64,000 nt of DNA, from positions 1,197,374 to 1,261,373 of the forward strand of contig NW_003314282.1 of assembly GCF_000143415.4 (NCBI RefSeq), in the 5' to 3' direction. A program made the position numbers and the translations under genes. The DNA is from Selaginella moellendorffii. Lineage: Eukaryota > Streptophyta > Lycopodiopsida > Selaginellales > Selaginellaceae. The notes beneath the pieces were generated by a model, which saw nothing but the letters and a program-made list of their open reading frames with translations, was not told the origin of the DNA and ran no database searches. Below are positions 10,775-20,989 of the stretch, piece after piece; within the stretch, counting starts at the first letter, position 1, and each line of letters starts with the position of its first letter.

Positions 10775-11371
10775 GGCGCAGCACCCTCGATCGATCAAGA
10801 ATCCCTACCCTCGTCGCGGGGATCAATCCAATGCAGCACAACCTTCCCAGAAGAATCTACACTCACAATCTCGCGGGAAATAGGTCGAGTTCTTCGCCGC
10901 TGCCCTGCCGCCATAGCTCAAGCTTCTGCCCTTAAAAACAAACGAGCCTCTTATTCCCTGGATATTCTCATTTGTCCGTTATTATATGAAGGAATCTATG
11001 GGCATATCCGTCTTGGTCAATGCATATGCCCGGATATCCTAAGAAGATAGCTTTGCAGCAATGGCAAAACAATTCCTCCACGAAAGAAGGAATCGATCGA
11101 TCAAAAAGAATGTTGCCATAGCTTTTCGAGATGCTTGCTATCGCCCATCCTGCAATGGAAGAATAACAAAGGTTGTTAGATCTCGATTCCTCTGGAGAAA
11201 GATCGTCAAACCTTGTGTTTTCGAGTGCCCATCCTAGTTATTAAAAGAATAGCAAAGATCGTTAGATTTTGAGAGAAAGATCCTCAAACCTTTGCTGTGT
11301 TATTCGAGACGCTATCGCCCATCCTGGCAAAGACATGTGATAGAAGAATAACAAAGCTTGTAAGATTGCGA
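10775..11371. repeat. Intergenic with tandem repeat of about 100 bp (three copies)
   Basis: After the enzyme promoter region (to about 11080), the block 11110-11400 holds about three degenerate copies of a unit of roughly 100 bp. Each contains ATCGCCCATCCT, AGAATAACAAAG, TTGTTAGAT and GATTCCTCTGGAGAAAGATC followed by TCAAACC. The same unit lies downstream of the intact UTP14 at about 31340-31530 with fewer copies. It is non-coding and part of the duplicated module. Confidence 0.6.
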
Positions 11372-12470
11372 TTCCTCTGTAGAAAGACCATCAAACCTTT
11401 GTTTACGTTTTCGCTCCCGTGCTCCGTGCGAGTTACTTTCTTGCTTGCGTTTTCTCTTGCCGACGTCCTCGTACTCGATTGGATCGATTATCACTCCCGC
11501 TCGTTTGATTATCTGCGTGGAAATCACGTTTACAATCAAATCAAAACAGGAAGATCGAGAAACAGTAAGAAAAACAAAGCTTACAGATGGTCGTGTCAAG
11601 TCCTGGAAAGCTTTGGTTGGATTGTAATCACCCCCAATGGCATCCGCATTGTTTTCTCGAAAACTTCTTTCGATGTGTAGGGGAATGGCAGCGACGACGA
11701 CAGGAACTTTGCAGCCTGTTACACAGAGAAGTGAGCAAAGAAAAGGAAGAACAGGAAAAAACGCTCCCAGTACCTTCTTATCAGTCTTCTGGCTGATGAT
11801 GACGTGCTTGAGCTTTGCATCCAGTCTCCGCTTCTCGGCCTCTTCTTTCTTTCGCTTGGCCTCCTCCTGTTGCTTTAGCATCCATTGTGGAGGACCTCTC
11901 TTCTTCTGGATGTCTGTCCACTGCCCCCACCCTGGTAAGTCCATTCTCTCGAGTTCTTCTTGGGGACACTCCTCGTCCACTGCGGCCGCTTTTGCTTCTT
12001 GGAACTCGGCTTCCACATCGTCTCCAGCAAAAGCCTCTCGAATCAGATCCTCTTGACTACGTGGAACTATGACTTCGTCACCGTCGTAGTCGAGATCTTC
12101 CTCTTGTTCTTCCATGCTGTTTACAGGTTTTTTGTCCTGCTTGCGACTCGTATCCTTTGGCAGCCCCGCAATCGCCACTTTAAAACTTTCGTCTGCTACG
12201 CTTTTGCTGTTTGTTTCTGGCCTCACAACTTTGTCCGTGCCGAATACTGTCGGGTTTGCGCTGATGACCGAATGTTTCGTCACCTGCACTCCCATCGAGT
12301 CGCCGATTCCTTGTTTTTGCTTTTCTTCTTTGTCTTCTCGCTCTTGTTTCCTGCTATCGTGATTGATTCGTCAACTTTCGTTGTGTGCTCCACGGCAGCA
12401 CTAACCTATATTGCCGCGTTATCTTATTTTGAGGAAAGAAGAGCTATACCGGCTTACCATTCCATCCAGA
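11372..12470 (-). pseudogene. UTP14 3' fragment (duplicated last exons)
   Basis: This copies the last three exons and the introns of the gene at 31514-34727. It includes EEDLDYDGDEVIVPRSQEDL, MDLPGWGQWT and AGVIIDPIEYEDVGKRKRK. Homology stops abruptly at about 12470, inside the equivalent of exon 6, so seven-tenths of the gene is missing. Compared with the parent, it has small deletions in the Lys-rich stretch (about 12310-12340) and after QDKK, plus an altered 3' end. Introns are retained, so it arose by DNA duplication rather than retroposition. There is no start codon or upstream exon, and it is very unlikely to make UTP14. Confidence 0.8.
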
Positions 12471-12703
12471 TGGTGTTTAACGGGAGGTGTCATACTAATA
12501 AGCACAACACCGTACTGACGTGTCTTTCCATGTAATGACAACTATTGGACACACTTTATGTATGCCTTTACTCTGCCTTATTTTATTGTGTGTTAAAGGC
12601 GCCGACCCCGCCAGCTACATACGTAGTCCAACTTGCAACGTCTTGTCATGACACAGCTGGCTGGGAGTTCAAATAATTCAGCGCTTGAGAGGTCGAGAAC
12701 TCC

Positions 12704-15208
12704 ATGGCTACCAAAGGAGAGCTGTGCTTCATCTTCTCGTCGATCTTCATCCTGGGATTTTCTCGAGCGGAACTGTACTACAGGAATTTCACCAGTGAAT
12801 TAAATGGTCCCCTGTATCCGCTTGATCCATCCGGCTTGAGTGGCCGCTACACTGATTTATGGTCCAACTACACCGACACGGACATGAGCTTCCAGGTGTG
12901 GATGCTGAGCTATGACGCCACAACACCAAGATCGTTCTTCCTGGCACTGGTTGGAATTTGCAATCCAAGTAAGCTCTGGGACCTCACAAAACCGGTCGTT
13001 CTGTGGAAGGCCCGTCAGACGAGGCTTGTAGGAGAGAATGCCACTCTAGCATTCACCACCGATGGAGAGCTCAAGCTTGAAGAAGATGGCGACGTTGTCT
13101 GGTCCTCCAACACCACAAACAAAGGCGTCCGGTGGCTTGCCATATCCGACAGCGCGACCATAATGCTCCTGGATGAAAGTGAAAGCAATGTCATCTGGCA
13201 AAGTAGCGACGAACCTTCTGACACTGTGCTGTTGCAACGAGCGCTTAAGCCGGGATATAAGCTCGTAAGTTGGAATACTTCAGAAGACAGCAGCGACGGC
13301 CTGTATAGCCTTGTCATGGAGAAGAACAGGCTCAAACTGTTGTACGACTCGCAACCATACTGGAGCTTCGGTAATATTACCAGAGAGGAAGATATGTTTG
13401 CGGTCTTCTGCTGGCAGCCAAATGGAGTCGTGTCCCTGGATCTCCGAACTAATTTCTCACAGATAGCCGTTGCGGGCTTGGTACAGCCGGAGTCTTGTGC
13501 CATACCTGGTTCTGAAGACCAAGCGATGCAGCTGCCAATAAACGGGTCACAGTTCACGTCCTCCACTTTCATAAGGCTCACACCAGATGGAGATGTGGAC
13601 CTGTACTCCTGGAATTGGACGGGTAGCAACTGGGTGACTTATCTCAGCTTTTCCAATCACTTCAAGTGCTTCCTTCCAAGTGCATGCGGGAAATATAGAA
13701 CCTGTAATCCAACATTAGGTACATGCGAAGATACTTGTCCCGAGAGCTTTACCAAGAAAGATGAAGATTGCCAGCCATCGTTTCCACTTCAGATGTGTGA
13801 GGAGATGGAGTATCGATTCGTTCGGAAGGAGGGAACTGATTACTTCTCCACAAATTATACTGATCCACTCAATGTTGCATCGGAAGAAGATTGTCAAGGG
13901 CTGTGTGAGTCGAATTGCAACTGCACGGCTGCCTTCTATAGTGACCGGGCCTGCTTTCTCGTGCATGGAGACGTGCAATCACTTCGAACTGGACAATACG
14001 TTGCGTTATTGAAAGTTGCACAGCCACGAAAGAATTCCAGGAAGCACGTCCAGGCCATCACCTTGGGAGTACTTATTCCAACAGTCGTCCTACTGATAGT
14101 AAGCCTCGGATGGCGCTGCCGGAGGAACAAGGAAGATGACGACGAGGGAGAAGAAGAAAGCACCTTGCAGCTCTCTCTCATGGCTGGCATGCCGAGGCGT
14201 TTTAGTTACCAGGAGCTCCAGCAAGTCACAGGGAACTTCAGTGACAGACTGGGAAGCGGAGGATATGGAAGCGTGTTCAAAGGAAAACTTACCGATGGAA
14301 CTGAAGTCGCTGTGAAGAAACTTGAAGGCTCCAATCAGAGGAGCAAAGATTTTTTCGCCGAAGTTGGAATCCTAGCCAGGACGCACCACTGGAACCTCGT
14401 CAAGCTGCTGGGATTCTGTGCCCAAGGTCCCAGGAAAAGGCTCCTTGTGTACGAATATATGAAGAACGGGTCCCTGGAGCGATGGATATTTGAAGACGAT
14501 AGAAAGCCTGGCAGTTTTACATGGGACGTTAGATACAACATTGCCTTGGGCACAGCAAGAGGATTGAGTTACTTACATGACGACTGCGCTGAGAGGATCA
14601 TCCACCTGGACCTGAAGCCGGAGAATGTGCTCGTCGACGATGGTTTCCAGCCGAAGATAGCCGACTTCGGATTGTCCAAGCTCATGGACAGGAAGGAAAG
14701 CCAGCTACAACTGACAATTGCGAGAGGCACCCCTGGATACGTCGCACCCGAGTGTGTTCAGGAAGGAACGGTGACTGAGAAAACCGACGTTTTCGGCTAC
14801 GGGGTACTGCTGCTCGAGATGTTAACAGGTTGCAAGAACAGGAACCTCTCAAGTGATTACCTGAAGGACTTCTTGTTAGTCAGTGGACAGAACGACAGTG
14901 CTGCTGCTCACCTCCATCAAGACGAGAAGAAAAGAGAAAGATTGAAGAACGTTGCAGCCTTGTGCGTCCAAGACGATCCAGATTTACGGCCCTCGATGAG
15001 CAACGTGGTACAAATGATACTGGGAGTTACTGAGCTGCCTCAAATGCCCTCGCGATCACAGCTGAATTTCTTTCTTGCTTACAGATCCAAAGAGCACTTG
15101 AACAGGAGCTCAGGCTCGGACGTCTCGCATAGGAGTTTTGATAAGTTGCTGGATTCATCGATGTCATCGACGTCATTTGCAATTTTCTCACAAAATAGTG
15201 GTCGATAG
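12704..15208 (+). CDS. G-type lectin (SD2-5-like) receptor-like kinase, copy 2
   Basis: This intronless gene of 834 aa starts at MATKGELCFIFSS. It has the same architecture as copy 1: signal peptide, lectin region (LDESESNVIWQSSDEPSDT), Cys-rich and PAN-like regions with the full cysteine set (CQGLCESNCNC), a transmembrane segment (AITLGVLIPTVVLLIVSLGW) and a kinase. Kinase motifs are GSGGYGSVFKG, VAVKKLE, IIHLDLKPENVLVD, DFGLSK and GTPGYVAPE. It is the most divergent of the four copies, especially in the ectodomain and C-terminal tail, so it reflects an older duplication. It retains the conserved promoter core at about 12660-12695. It follows the UTP14 fragment directly. Like the others it is a non-RD kinase (HLD). 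All key residues are present and it appears functional. Confidence 0.87.
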   Translation: MATKGELCFIFSSIFILGFSRAELYYRNFTSELNGPLYPLDPSGLSGRYTDLWSNYTDTDMSFQVWMLSYDATTPRSFFLALVGICNPSKLWDLTKPVVLWKARQTRLVGENATLAFTTDGELKLEEDGDVVWSSNTTNKGVRWLAISDSATIMLLDESESNVIWQSSDEPSDTVLLQRALKPGYKLVSWNTSEDSSDGLYSLVMEKNRLKLLYDSQPYWSFGNITREEDMFAVFCWQPNGVVSLDLRTNFSQIAVAGLVQPESCAIPGSEDQAMQLPINGSQFTSSTFIRLTPDGDVDLYSWNWTGSNWVTYLSFSNHFKCFLPSACGKYRTCNPTLGTCEDTCPESFTKKDEDCQPSFPLQMCEEMEYRFVRKEGTDYFSTNYTDPLNVASEEDCQGLCESNCNCTAAFYSDRACFLVHGDVQSLRTGQYVALLKVAQPRKNSRKHVQAITLGVLIPTVVLLIVSLGWRCRRNKEDDDEGEEESTLQLSLMAGMPRRFSYQELQQVTGNFSDRLGSGGYGSVFKGKLTDGTEVAVKKLEGSNQRSKDFFAEVGILARTHHWNLVKLLGFCAQGPRKRLLVYEYMKNGSLERWIFEDDRKPGSFTWDVRYNIALGTARGLSYLHDDCAERIIHLDLKPENVLVDDGFQPKIADFGLSKLMDRKESQLQLTIARGTPGYVAPECVQEGTVTEKTDVFGYGVLLLEMLTGCKNRNLSSDYLKDFLLVSGQNDSAAAHLHQDEKKRERLKNVAALCVQDDPDLRPSMSNVVQMILGVTELPQMPSRSQLNFFLAYRSKEHLNRSSGSDVSHRSFDKLLDSSMSSTSFAIFSQNSGR

Positions 15209-15741
15209 TTAAACCGGAGTATAATTTAAACGTAGGTATAGTATTGCCTCTGAAAATCACAAAATTTGTTGAGGTTCATTCTTTGTCAAAGAAGTAAAAA
15301 TATACCTTCGGAGGAAGTATTTCGTCCTTGTTCAACAAGAGAATCGCCGATCACAATGCTTCTAGGAGTTTTGGGTTTGGTGGTTCAGAATCGTGTTCTT
15401 CGTTCCCTACGTCGCAGCGTCGCGCAGTGTTTCTTGCCAAGAAAAATGAAAAGTCGCTGTTAGACTCCGCAAACCATTACTAAACAATACCTCACACATG
15501 GTCACATTGCAGTGCCGCATTGAATAGCAATTAGCGTTGAAACAGTCCCGACGAGACAATTTCCTGGCATTACTAAAACTCAACGATGAACAGCGGCACA
15601 AACTATTCCTTATCAGCTGTGTAAACGCGAACGAATAGATAACTTTAGTCATACGTACTTGCGGAAAGACTTCTTCAAAGCTAATGCTTCGAGTCGCTGG
15701 AACTCCCGAGTATGTGAGCGCGCTCTCCAGCAACACAAGCC
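15209..15741. other. Intergenic between kinase copies 2 and 3
   Basis: No gene was found. The DNA just before kinase copy 3 differs from the promoter shared by copies 1, 2 and 4, so copy 3 has lost or replaced its normal upstream region. Confidence 0.5.
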
Positions 15742-18255
15742 ATGGCTAGCAGAGAGCTGTACTTCCTCGTCTCGTTGGTCTTCATCCTTCGCTCTGCTCA
15801 AGCGGCACAGGAATTTCACCACCAAAATAGATGGTCCTTTGTATCCGCTTGATCCATACGGTTTGAGTGGCCGCTACGCTGGTTTACGGTCAAATTATAG
15901 CGACATAGGTATCAGCAAGGACATGAGTTACCAGGTGTGGATGCTGAGTTATAACGCTGAAACGCCAAAATCGTTTTTCCTGGCACTCATTGCCATCCAA
16001 AATCCAAGGGAGTTTTGGGATCTCACAAGACCGGTCATCCTGTGGAAGGCCAGACAGACGAGGCTTGTAGGTGAGAATGCCACTTTAGAATTTACCACAG
16101 ATGGAGAGCTTAAAGTCGAAGAAGACGGTGATGTCGTATGGTCCACGAAAACTGCAAACAGAGGCGACCGGTGGCTCTGCATTTCCAATCGCGCAACCAT
16201 AATGCTCCTGGACGAAAGCGGAAGCAATGTCATCTGGCAAAGCAGCGACGAACCTTCTGATACTGTGCTGTTGCAACGAGCACTTACGCCGGGACAAAAG
16301 CTCGTAAGTTTCAATACTTCAGAAGACAGCAGCGATGACAGTCTCGTCATGGAGAAAAGCAGGCTGCAACTGTTGTACGCCTCGCAACCGTATTGGAGTT
16401 TCGGTAATATTGGCAGCGAGGAAAACATGTTTGCGGTGTTTTGCTGGCAAAACGATGGTAACGTGTCTCTGGATCTGCGAGCCAACTTCTCACAGATTGA
16501 AACGAAGCGTGATGACTTGGGCTTAGTGTTTTCCTGGTCATGTTCCAGTCGAGGTTTAAAAGACCAAGTGATGGAGTTGCCAATAGATGGGTCACAGCTC
16601 ACGCCCTCCACTTTCATAAAGCTGAAACCGGACGGGGATGTCGTCTTGTACTCCTGGAATTGGACGGGTACAAACTGGATAGATTTCTTCAGGTTTTCGA
16701 CTCTCTTCAAGTGCTTTCTTCCAAGTGGATGTGGAAGATACAGAACCTGCAATTCAGCATCAGGCGCATGCGAGGAAACTTGTCCAGATACCTTTGCAAG
16801 AAGAGGTGAAGACTGCCAGCCACCATATCCCCTAGAGACATGCGAAGACCAGCTCGAGTATCGATTCGTTCGAAGAGAGGGAGCTGATTACTTCTCCACA
16901 AATTATTCCACTCCAGTTCCTGAAGCATCAGTGGAGGCGTGTCAGGGGCGAACTTTCCATGTGAGTCGAACTGCACCTGCACGGCGGCCTTTTATAATGA
17001 CGGGATCTGCTTTCTCACGCACGGCGACGTGCAGTCACTCCGATCTGGGAAGTACGTTGCTCTGCTGAAAGTTGCCCGCCCTCGAAAGGTTTCCAAGACG
17101 CAACTCCAGGCCATCACATTGGGAGTACTTGTTCCAACACTGTTCCTGCTGATAGTCCGTCTCGGATGGCACTGCCGGAGGAGAAATACGCATGATGACG
17201 ACGAGGGAGAAGAAGAAAGCACCTTGCAGCTATCCCTCATGGCGGGTATGCCCAGGCGCTTCAGTTTCCAGGAGCTTGAAGAAGTCACAGGGAAGTTCAG
17301 CAACTGCCTCGGGAATGGGGGATTCGGAAACGTTTTCAAAGGATTACTTGCCGATGGCACTGAAGTTGCTGTGAAGAAGCTCGAAGGCTCGAACCACAGA
17401 AGTAAGGACTTTTTTGCGGAAGTTGGAATTCTAGCCAGGACGCACCACTGGAACCTCGTCAAGCTGCTGGGATTCTGTGCGCAAGGGCCCAGGAAAAGGC
17501 TCCTTGTGTACCAGTATATGAAGAATGGCTCCCTAGAGCGGTGGATATTTGAAGACGACAGAATTCCTGGGAATATTTCGTGGAAACTTAGATTCAACAT
17601 CCCAATAGGCACAGCGAGAGGATTGAACTACTTACGTGTTGAAAGGATAATCCACCTGGATCTGAAGCCGGAGAACGTACTCCTCGACGATGGTTTCCAG
17701 CCGAAGATAGCAGACTTCGGATTGTCCAAGCTCATGAACAGGAAGGAAAGCCAGTTGCAGCTGACGATTACGAGAGGCACCCCTGGCTACGTTGCACCGG
17801 AGTGTATTCAGGAAGGAACGGTGACTGAAAAAACAGATGTTTTCGGCTTCGGGGTTCTGCTGCTCGAGATCATAACAGGCTGCAAGAACAGGAACCTCTC
17901 AGGCGATTACCTGAAGGACTACTTGTTGGTTAGTAACAGAAACGGTAGTGCCGCTGCTCACCTCTCTGAAGAAGAGAACGAAAAGGAAAGATTGAAGAAT
18001 GTTGCGGCGTTGTGTGTTCGAGACGATCCAAACTTACGGCCCTCGATGAGCAAGGTTATACAGATGATGGAAGGAGTTACCGAGCTGCTTCAAGTACCTT
18101 TGGAATCGGAGCTGAATTTCTTTTTCGCTTACAGACCCAAAGATCAGCTTAGCAGAACCGCAGCCTCGAACGTGAATTATAGGAGTTCTGATAAGTTGCT
18201 GAACTCATCTTCCTCGTTTACTGCCTTCTCACAATCTAGCCTGAATGCCCGATGA
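15742..18255 (+). pseudogene. G-type lectin receptor-like kinase, copy 3, broken
   Basis: The sequence is highly similar to copies 1 and 4. The natural ATG (MASRELYFLVSL) runs into a frame change about 24 codons later, where a few bases are missing around the YYRN/CYSN position relative to copies 1 and 4. A second change lies at about 16950: eight extra bases after CAGGGGCG in the PAN region break the frame between the ectodomain (15830-16960) and the transmembrane and kinase half (16970-18255). Nine further bases are lost at about 17636, turning YLHDDCVER into YLRVER just before the catalytic loop. The upstream promoter core is also absent. I infer a pseudogene. The kinase half remains an open frame. 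Confidence 0.8.
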
Positions 18256-19295
18256 AATTATACGTTACAACATTGAACGAAAAATATACCTTCGTTGATT
18301 CGCTACTGCTGAAACTGTTGCGCTAAGCCAAAAACAATGTAGCTGCAATATCATTGAATCATCAACCTCCAAAGAAGAACAGTTATATCTTCTCCTATTT
18401 GAGTTCCAGATACTCATAAAGGAAATTCGTCGTCGAAGTCTGTAGAAAAATCGTCAATCAGTACGTGATTCAAAACTAGAAATTATAAGAAACCGTTTCG
18501 AGCTTCGGCTTTCAGCAATAGCAGGCTACAAAAAGAAAAACCTCGCGAAATATCCTGAAAAGCTCCATCAGGAACACAAGAAAAGAGAAAGATTGCCAAT
18601 CGTCATTGCAATGTGGGGTAAAAAGGCAATATTGAGCTTAAAATCGCAGGTGATCTTGAGAGAAAAGGATGGAGCTCCCTCATAAGAGTTTCGAAAAGAT
18701 GCTGAAACTATCAATATCGTTCAAGGATTTGCCACAACACGAGTCCATCTAGAGCACAAAAAAAGGAATAGCAATATTCTTAGCTTGAAGACCAAAATTT
18801 ACCAAACGATGGACAGCGTCTCCCTGGAGCTAACACAGTTGGAGCACAACGTAAGCGCATCACAGCACACTCTTCCTCTATCAACGAACAGCGACCAAAG
18901 TGTGAGCGTCCATCTAAAGCCAAAGGAATTCTTTGTCTAGGCGAAATATATCTCAGATTTCACGGATCTTCTGTGACGAGCTCCAGCGCCAAGAAAAAGA
19001 AATCGCGCCATGGCATTGCATTCTACAAATTGCGAGGTTACTCAGCCGCAAGAATCGAAACTGGAGAAAGCAAACTCAATGAATGAAACATCACCTCAAA
19101 GATCCACCAAAATGCTCGATCAATGCAACATTGCGCCGACCTCCACGGAAATGCGATGTTAAAGCTCTCGATCGGCAGAAATCCATGAGCCATTCATAAA
19201 CCCTAGAACACAAACCCACTTTAAGAGGCCTTAACAGGTCCCGCGTTCGACTCTAGCAAGGTTTTATTATTTAGCCACGTATGATCCAAAAGATT
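18256..19295. repeat. Duplicated flank block, copy B
   Basis: This is a near-copy of 8496-9508 and 28596-29649, carrying several small indels. It includes AAACCCTAGAACACAAACCC near 19199 and GGTCCCGCGTTCGA at about 19237, which also occurs at 29580. No gene was seen. Confidence 0.7.
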
Positions 19296-19475
19296 CTAGC
19301 TAGCCGATTTCACAGCGTCTCGCAGCCTCGCGTAGTCCTCGAGCTTGTTGTAAATCTGGTGAGAAACTCTCGCGTACGCCGTCCCGGATCTCTTGCTCTT
19401 CGAATTCGCGCTGGGCGATCCCCCTGCCTGAAAGCAAATCGGGACCTCCACTCCAAACTCCCTCCTCATCTCCAG
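19296..19475 (-). pseudogene. Tail fragment of the cysteine desulfhydrase-like enzyme
   Basis: This covers only the last 60 or so codons of the enzyme encoded at 29650-30960 (FGVEVPICFQAGGSPSANSK and AYARVSHQIYNKLEDY are recognisable). A 12-bp deletion lies near 19462. Homology stops at 19475, where multicopper oxidase sequence begins on the same strand. It is a duplication-breakpoint remnant. Confidence 0.85.
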
Positions 19476-20337
19476 AACCTCACCACCACCGCGATGTAAG
19501 GCCACACCTTCCCGTTCACCAGAATGCTATCACCAAAGTAGTCCGGACACCACTGCGGATGAACTGCCGGATTGCTCCCAACATTGGGATAGTTTATGGA
19601 GCCATCACTGAAGAACTGCTTGTCTTGGATCACCAGAAGCACGTAGTCTCTCGGGACCCAGGATGGATCTTCCCATGGCGACTCTATCACGTAAAGTCCG
19701 ACTAAGCCAGCAGCCATGTTGAGCCGGGTCATGCCGTAAGTGTGGTCGTGATACCACAGGAGCGAGTGGCGCTGAAAGCTGGGATAGACGTAGTTTTGCG
19801 TCACGTAACCCGGGTCCCGCTCGCCAACTGATGTAAACCAGGCTTCTGGATGCCCGTCCGACCAGCTCTCTTGTCCATGGAGATGAGTGACCACCAGAAT
19901 GTAGCCGTAGCGCAGACCCGCCCCTAGAATCGTATAGTTGACTGGAAGAAAAAGTACACAATCTTTCCCATGGGACAAAGGATGTTTGTCTCTTTTGGGC
20001 TCTCAAAGTTGGACCTGATATGAAGCTGTATACTCGCTCATGCCGAATGCATTCAGTGTTGTTGGTGGCAAGTCTCTGTGCAGTTTCTGCGTCAACAAAA
20101 AAAAACGAGTCTTGGAAGAGTCTGGAAATCAAGTGGAGAAAGAACGCATACCTGGGTGATTTTGTAAGCTCCAATGGTAACTCTGTAGCGTGGGCTCAAG
20201 TATATCTTCAGTGGGGTTGGAAGAACGTGGATGAACTTTTCCAGCTCCGGGGACGGTGGCAGTTGCAGACAGACCTCATCTGCTTCTACTGTGATGCAAA
20301 TGTCAAGGATGAACAGCGTTATGAACTTCCAAGACAT
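19476..20337 (-). pseudogene. Truncated multicopper oxidase (LPR-like) copy
   Basis: This is homologous to 4900-5799. Exon 1 (from ATG at 20337, MSWKFITLFILDICI), the intron and about the first third of exon 2 are kept, including HLHGQ and WYHDHTYGMTRLN. Everything after about residue 240 (both C-terminal copper clusters) is missing because the copy is joined to the enzyme tail at 19475/19476. Small deletions, including 11 bp near 19492 and changes near 19960-20010, disturb the frame. It cannot form a copper oxidase. Confidence 0.85.
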
Positions 20338-20989
20338 TGGGAATTCTATGGCACGGGTGCTGCGTGAAAAAAGACTGTACAGTGTGATATTGCATTTGCC
20401 AGGTGGCAACATTTGATTGGCCTGCCATAATTATGTTGCTATTATGTACATTGGATGAATGCTTTTAATGGTCATCCATACATGCCTACATAGTACATAT
20501 CTGCTCATCCTTTGATTAGGGTCATTTTTAAGGCGAGGACTAGCAGGACATCTTGAGGGTGGGTTCTTTCAAGGTTGGGGGACAAGAGATTGATTCCTTG
20601 GAGGTGGGGAGTAAAGTCTGAGCGTGCGGGGTGTTTGGCAGACGCTATGACTGGAAAGGTGTGTTTTCTTTGAGGCTTTGTTGTTGTGAGCACATGAGTC
20701 CATGAATGAGAATGGATCCTAGTTTTGGTGGAGATGAGGGGTAGCCACATTGCTGAATGCTCCCATGAGCAGTGTGTGGCTATCCTTCATTCTCAGACCA
20801 TGCAGGAAGCTTGATGATGCTAAATTGAGCAACACAAGTTGTTGGTAATTTGAGCAAAGTAGAGTCAATGAGAGGCTTCTATGGCATTAGAGACTTTCAA
20901 TGAGGATGCCAAGGGCATTGTTGGAAAGTGATGCCAATAGAAACACCCCATGTGCAAGTCTCACCATGGCTAGTGGTGTGGCAGGTTTT
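20338..20989. other. Region between oxidase remnant and retroelement
   Basis: No gene was seen. It probably contains the 5' leader or terminal repeat of the decayed Ty3/gypsy element that follows, but I could not match a second terminal repeat at its far end. Confidence 0.35.

Noticed and set aside
10000-10841. Arg/Gly-rich minus-strand frame overlapping the enzyme in another frame
   Set aside because: Same cause: GC-rich codon composition opens alternative frames. The PLP motifs are in the frame annotated.
9932-11050. Long + strand open frame opposite the cysteine desulfhydrase-like gene (also 30118-31047)
   Set aside because: It is the complement of a GC-rich coding sequence with strong third-position bias; no domain, and the protein is low-complexity R/H/D/L. 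It is a shadow of the real gene.
19230-19260. GGTCCCGCGTTCGACTC as a tRNA T-arm (also 29580)
   Set aside because: The T-loop-like sequence stands alone; no matching acceptor or anticodon stem upstream. It could be a tRNA-derived repeat fragment but is too short to support.
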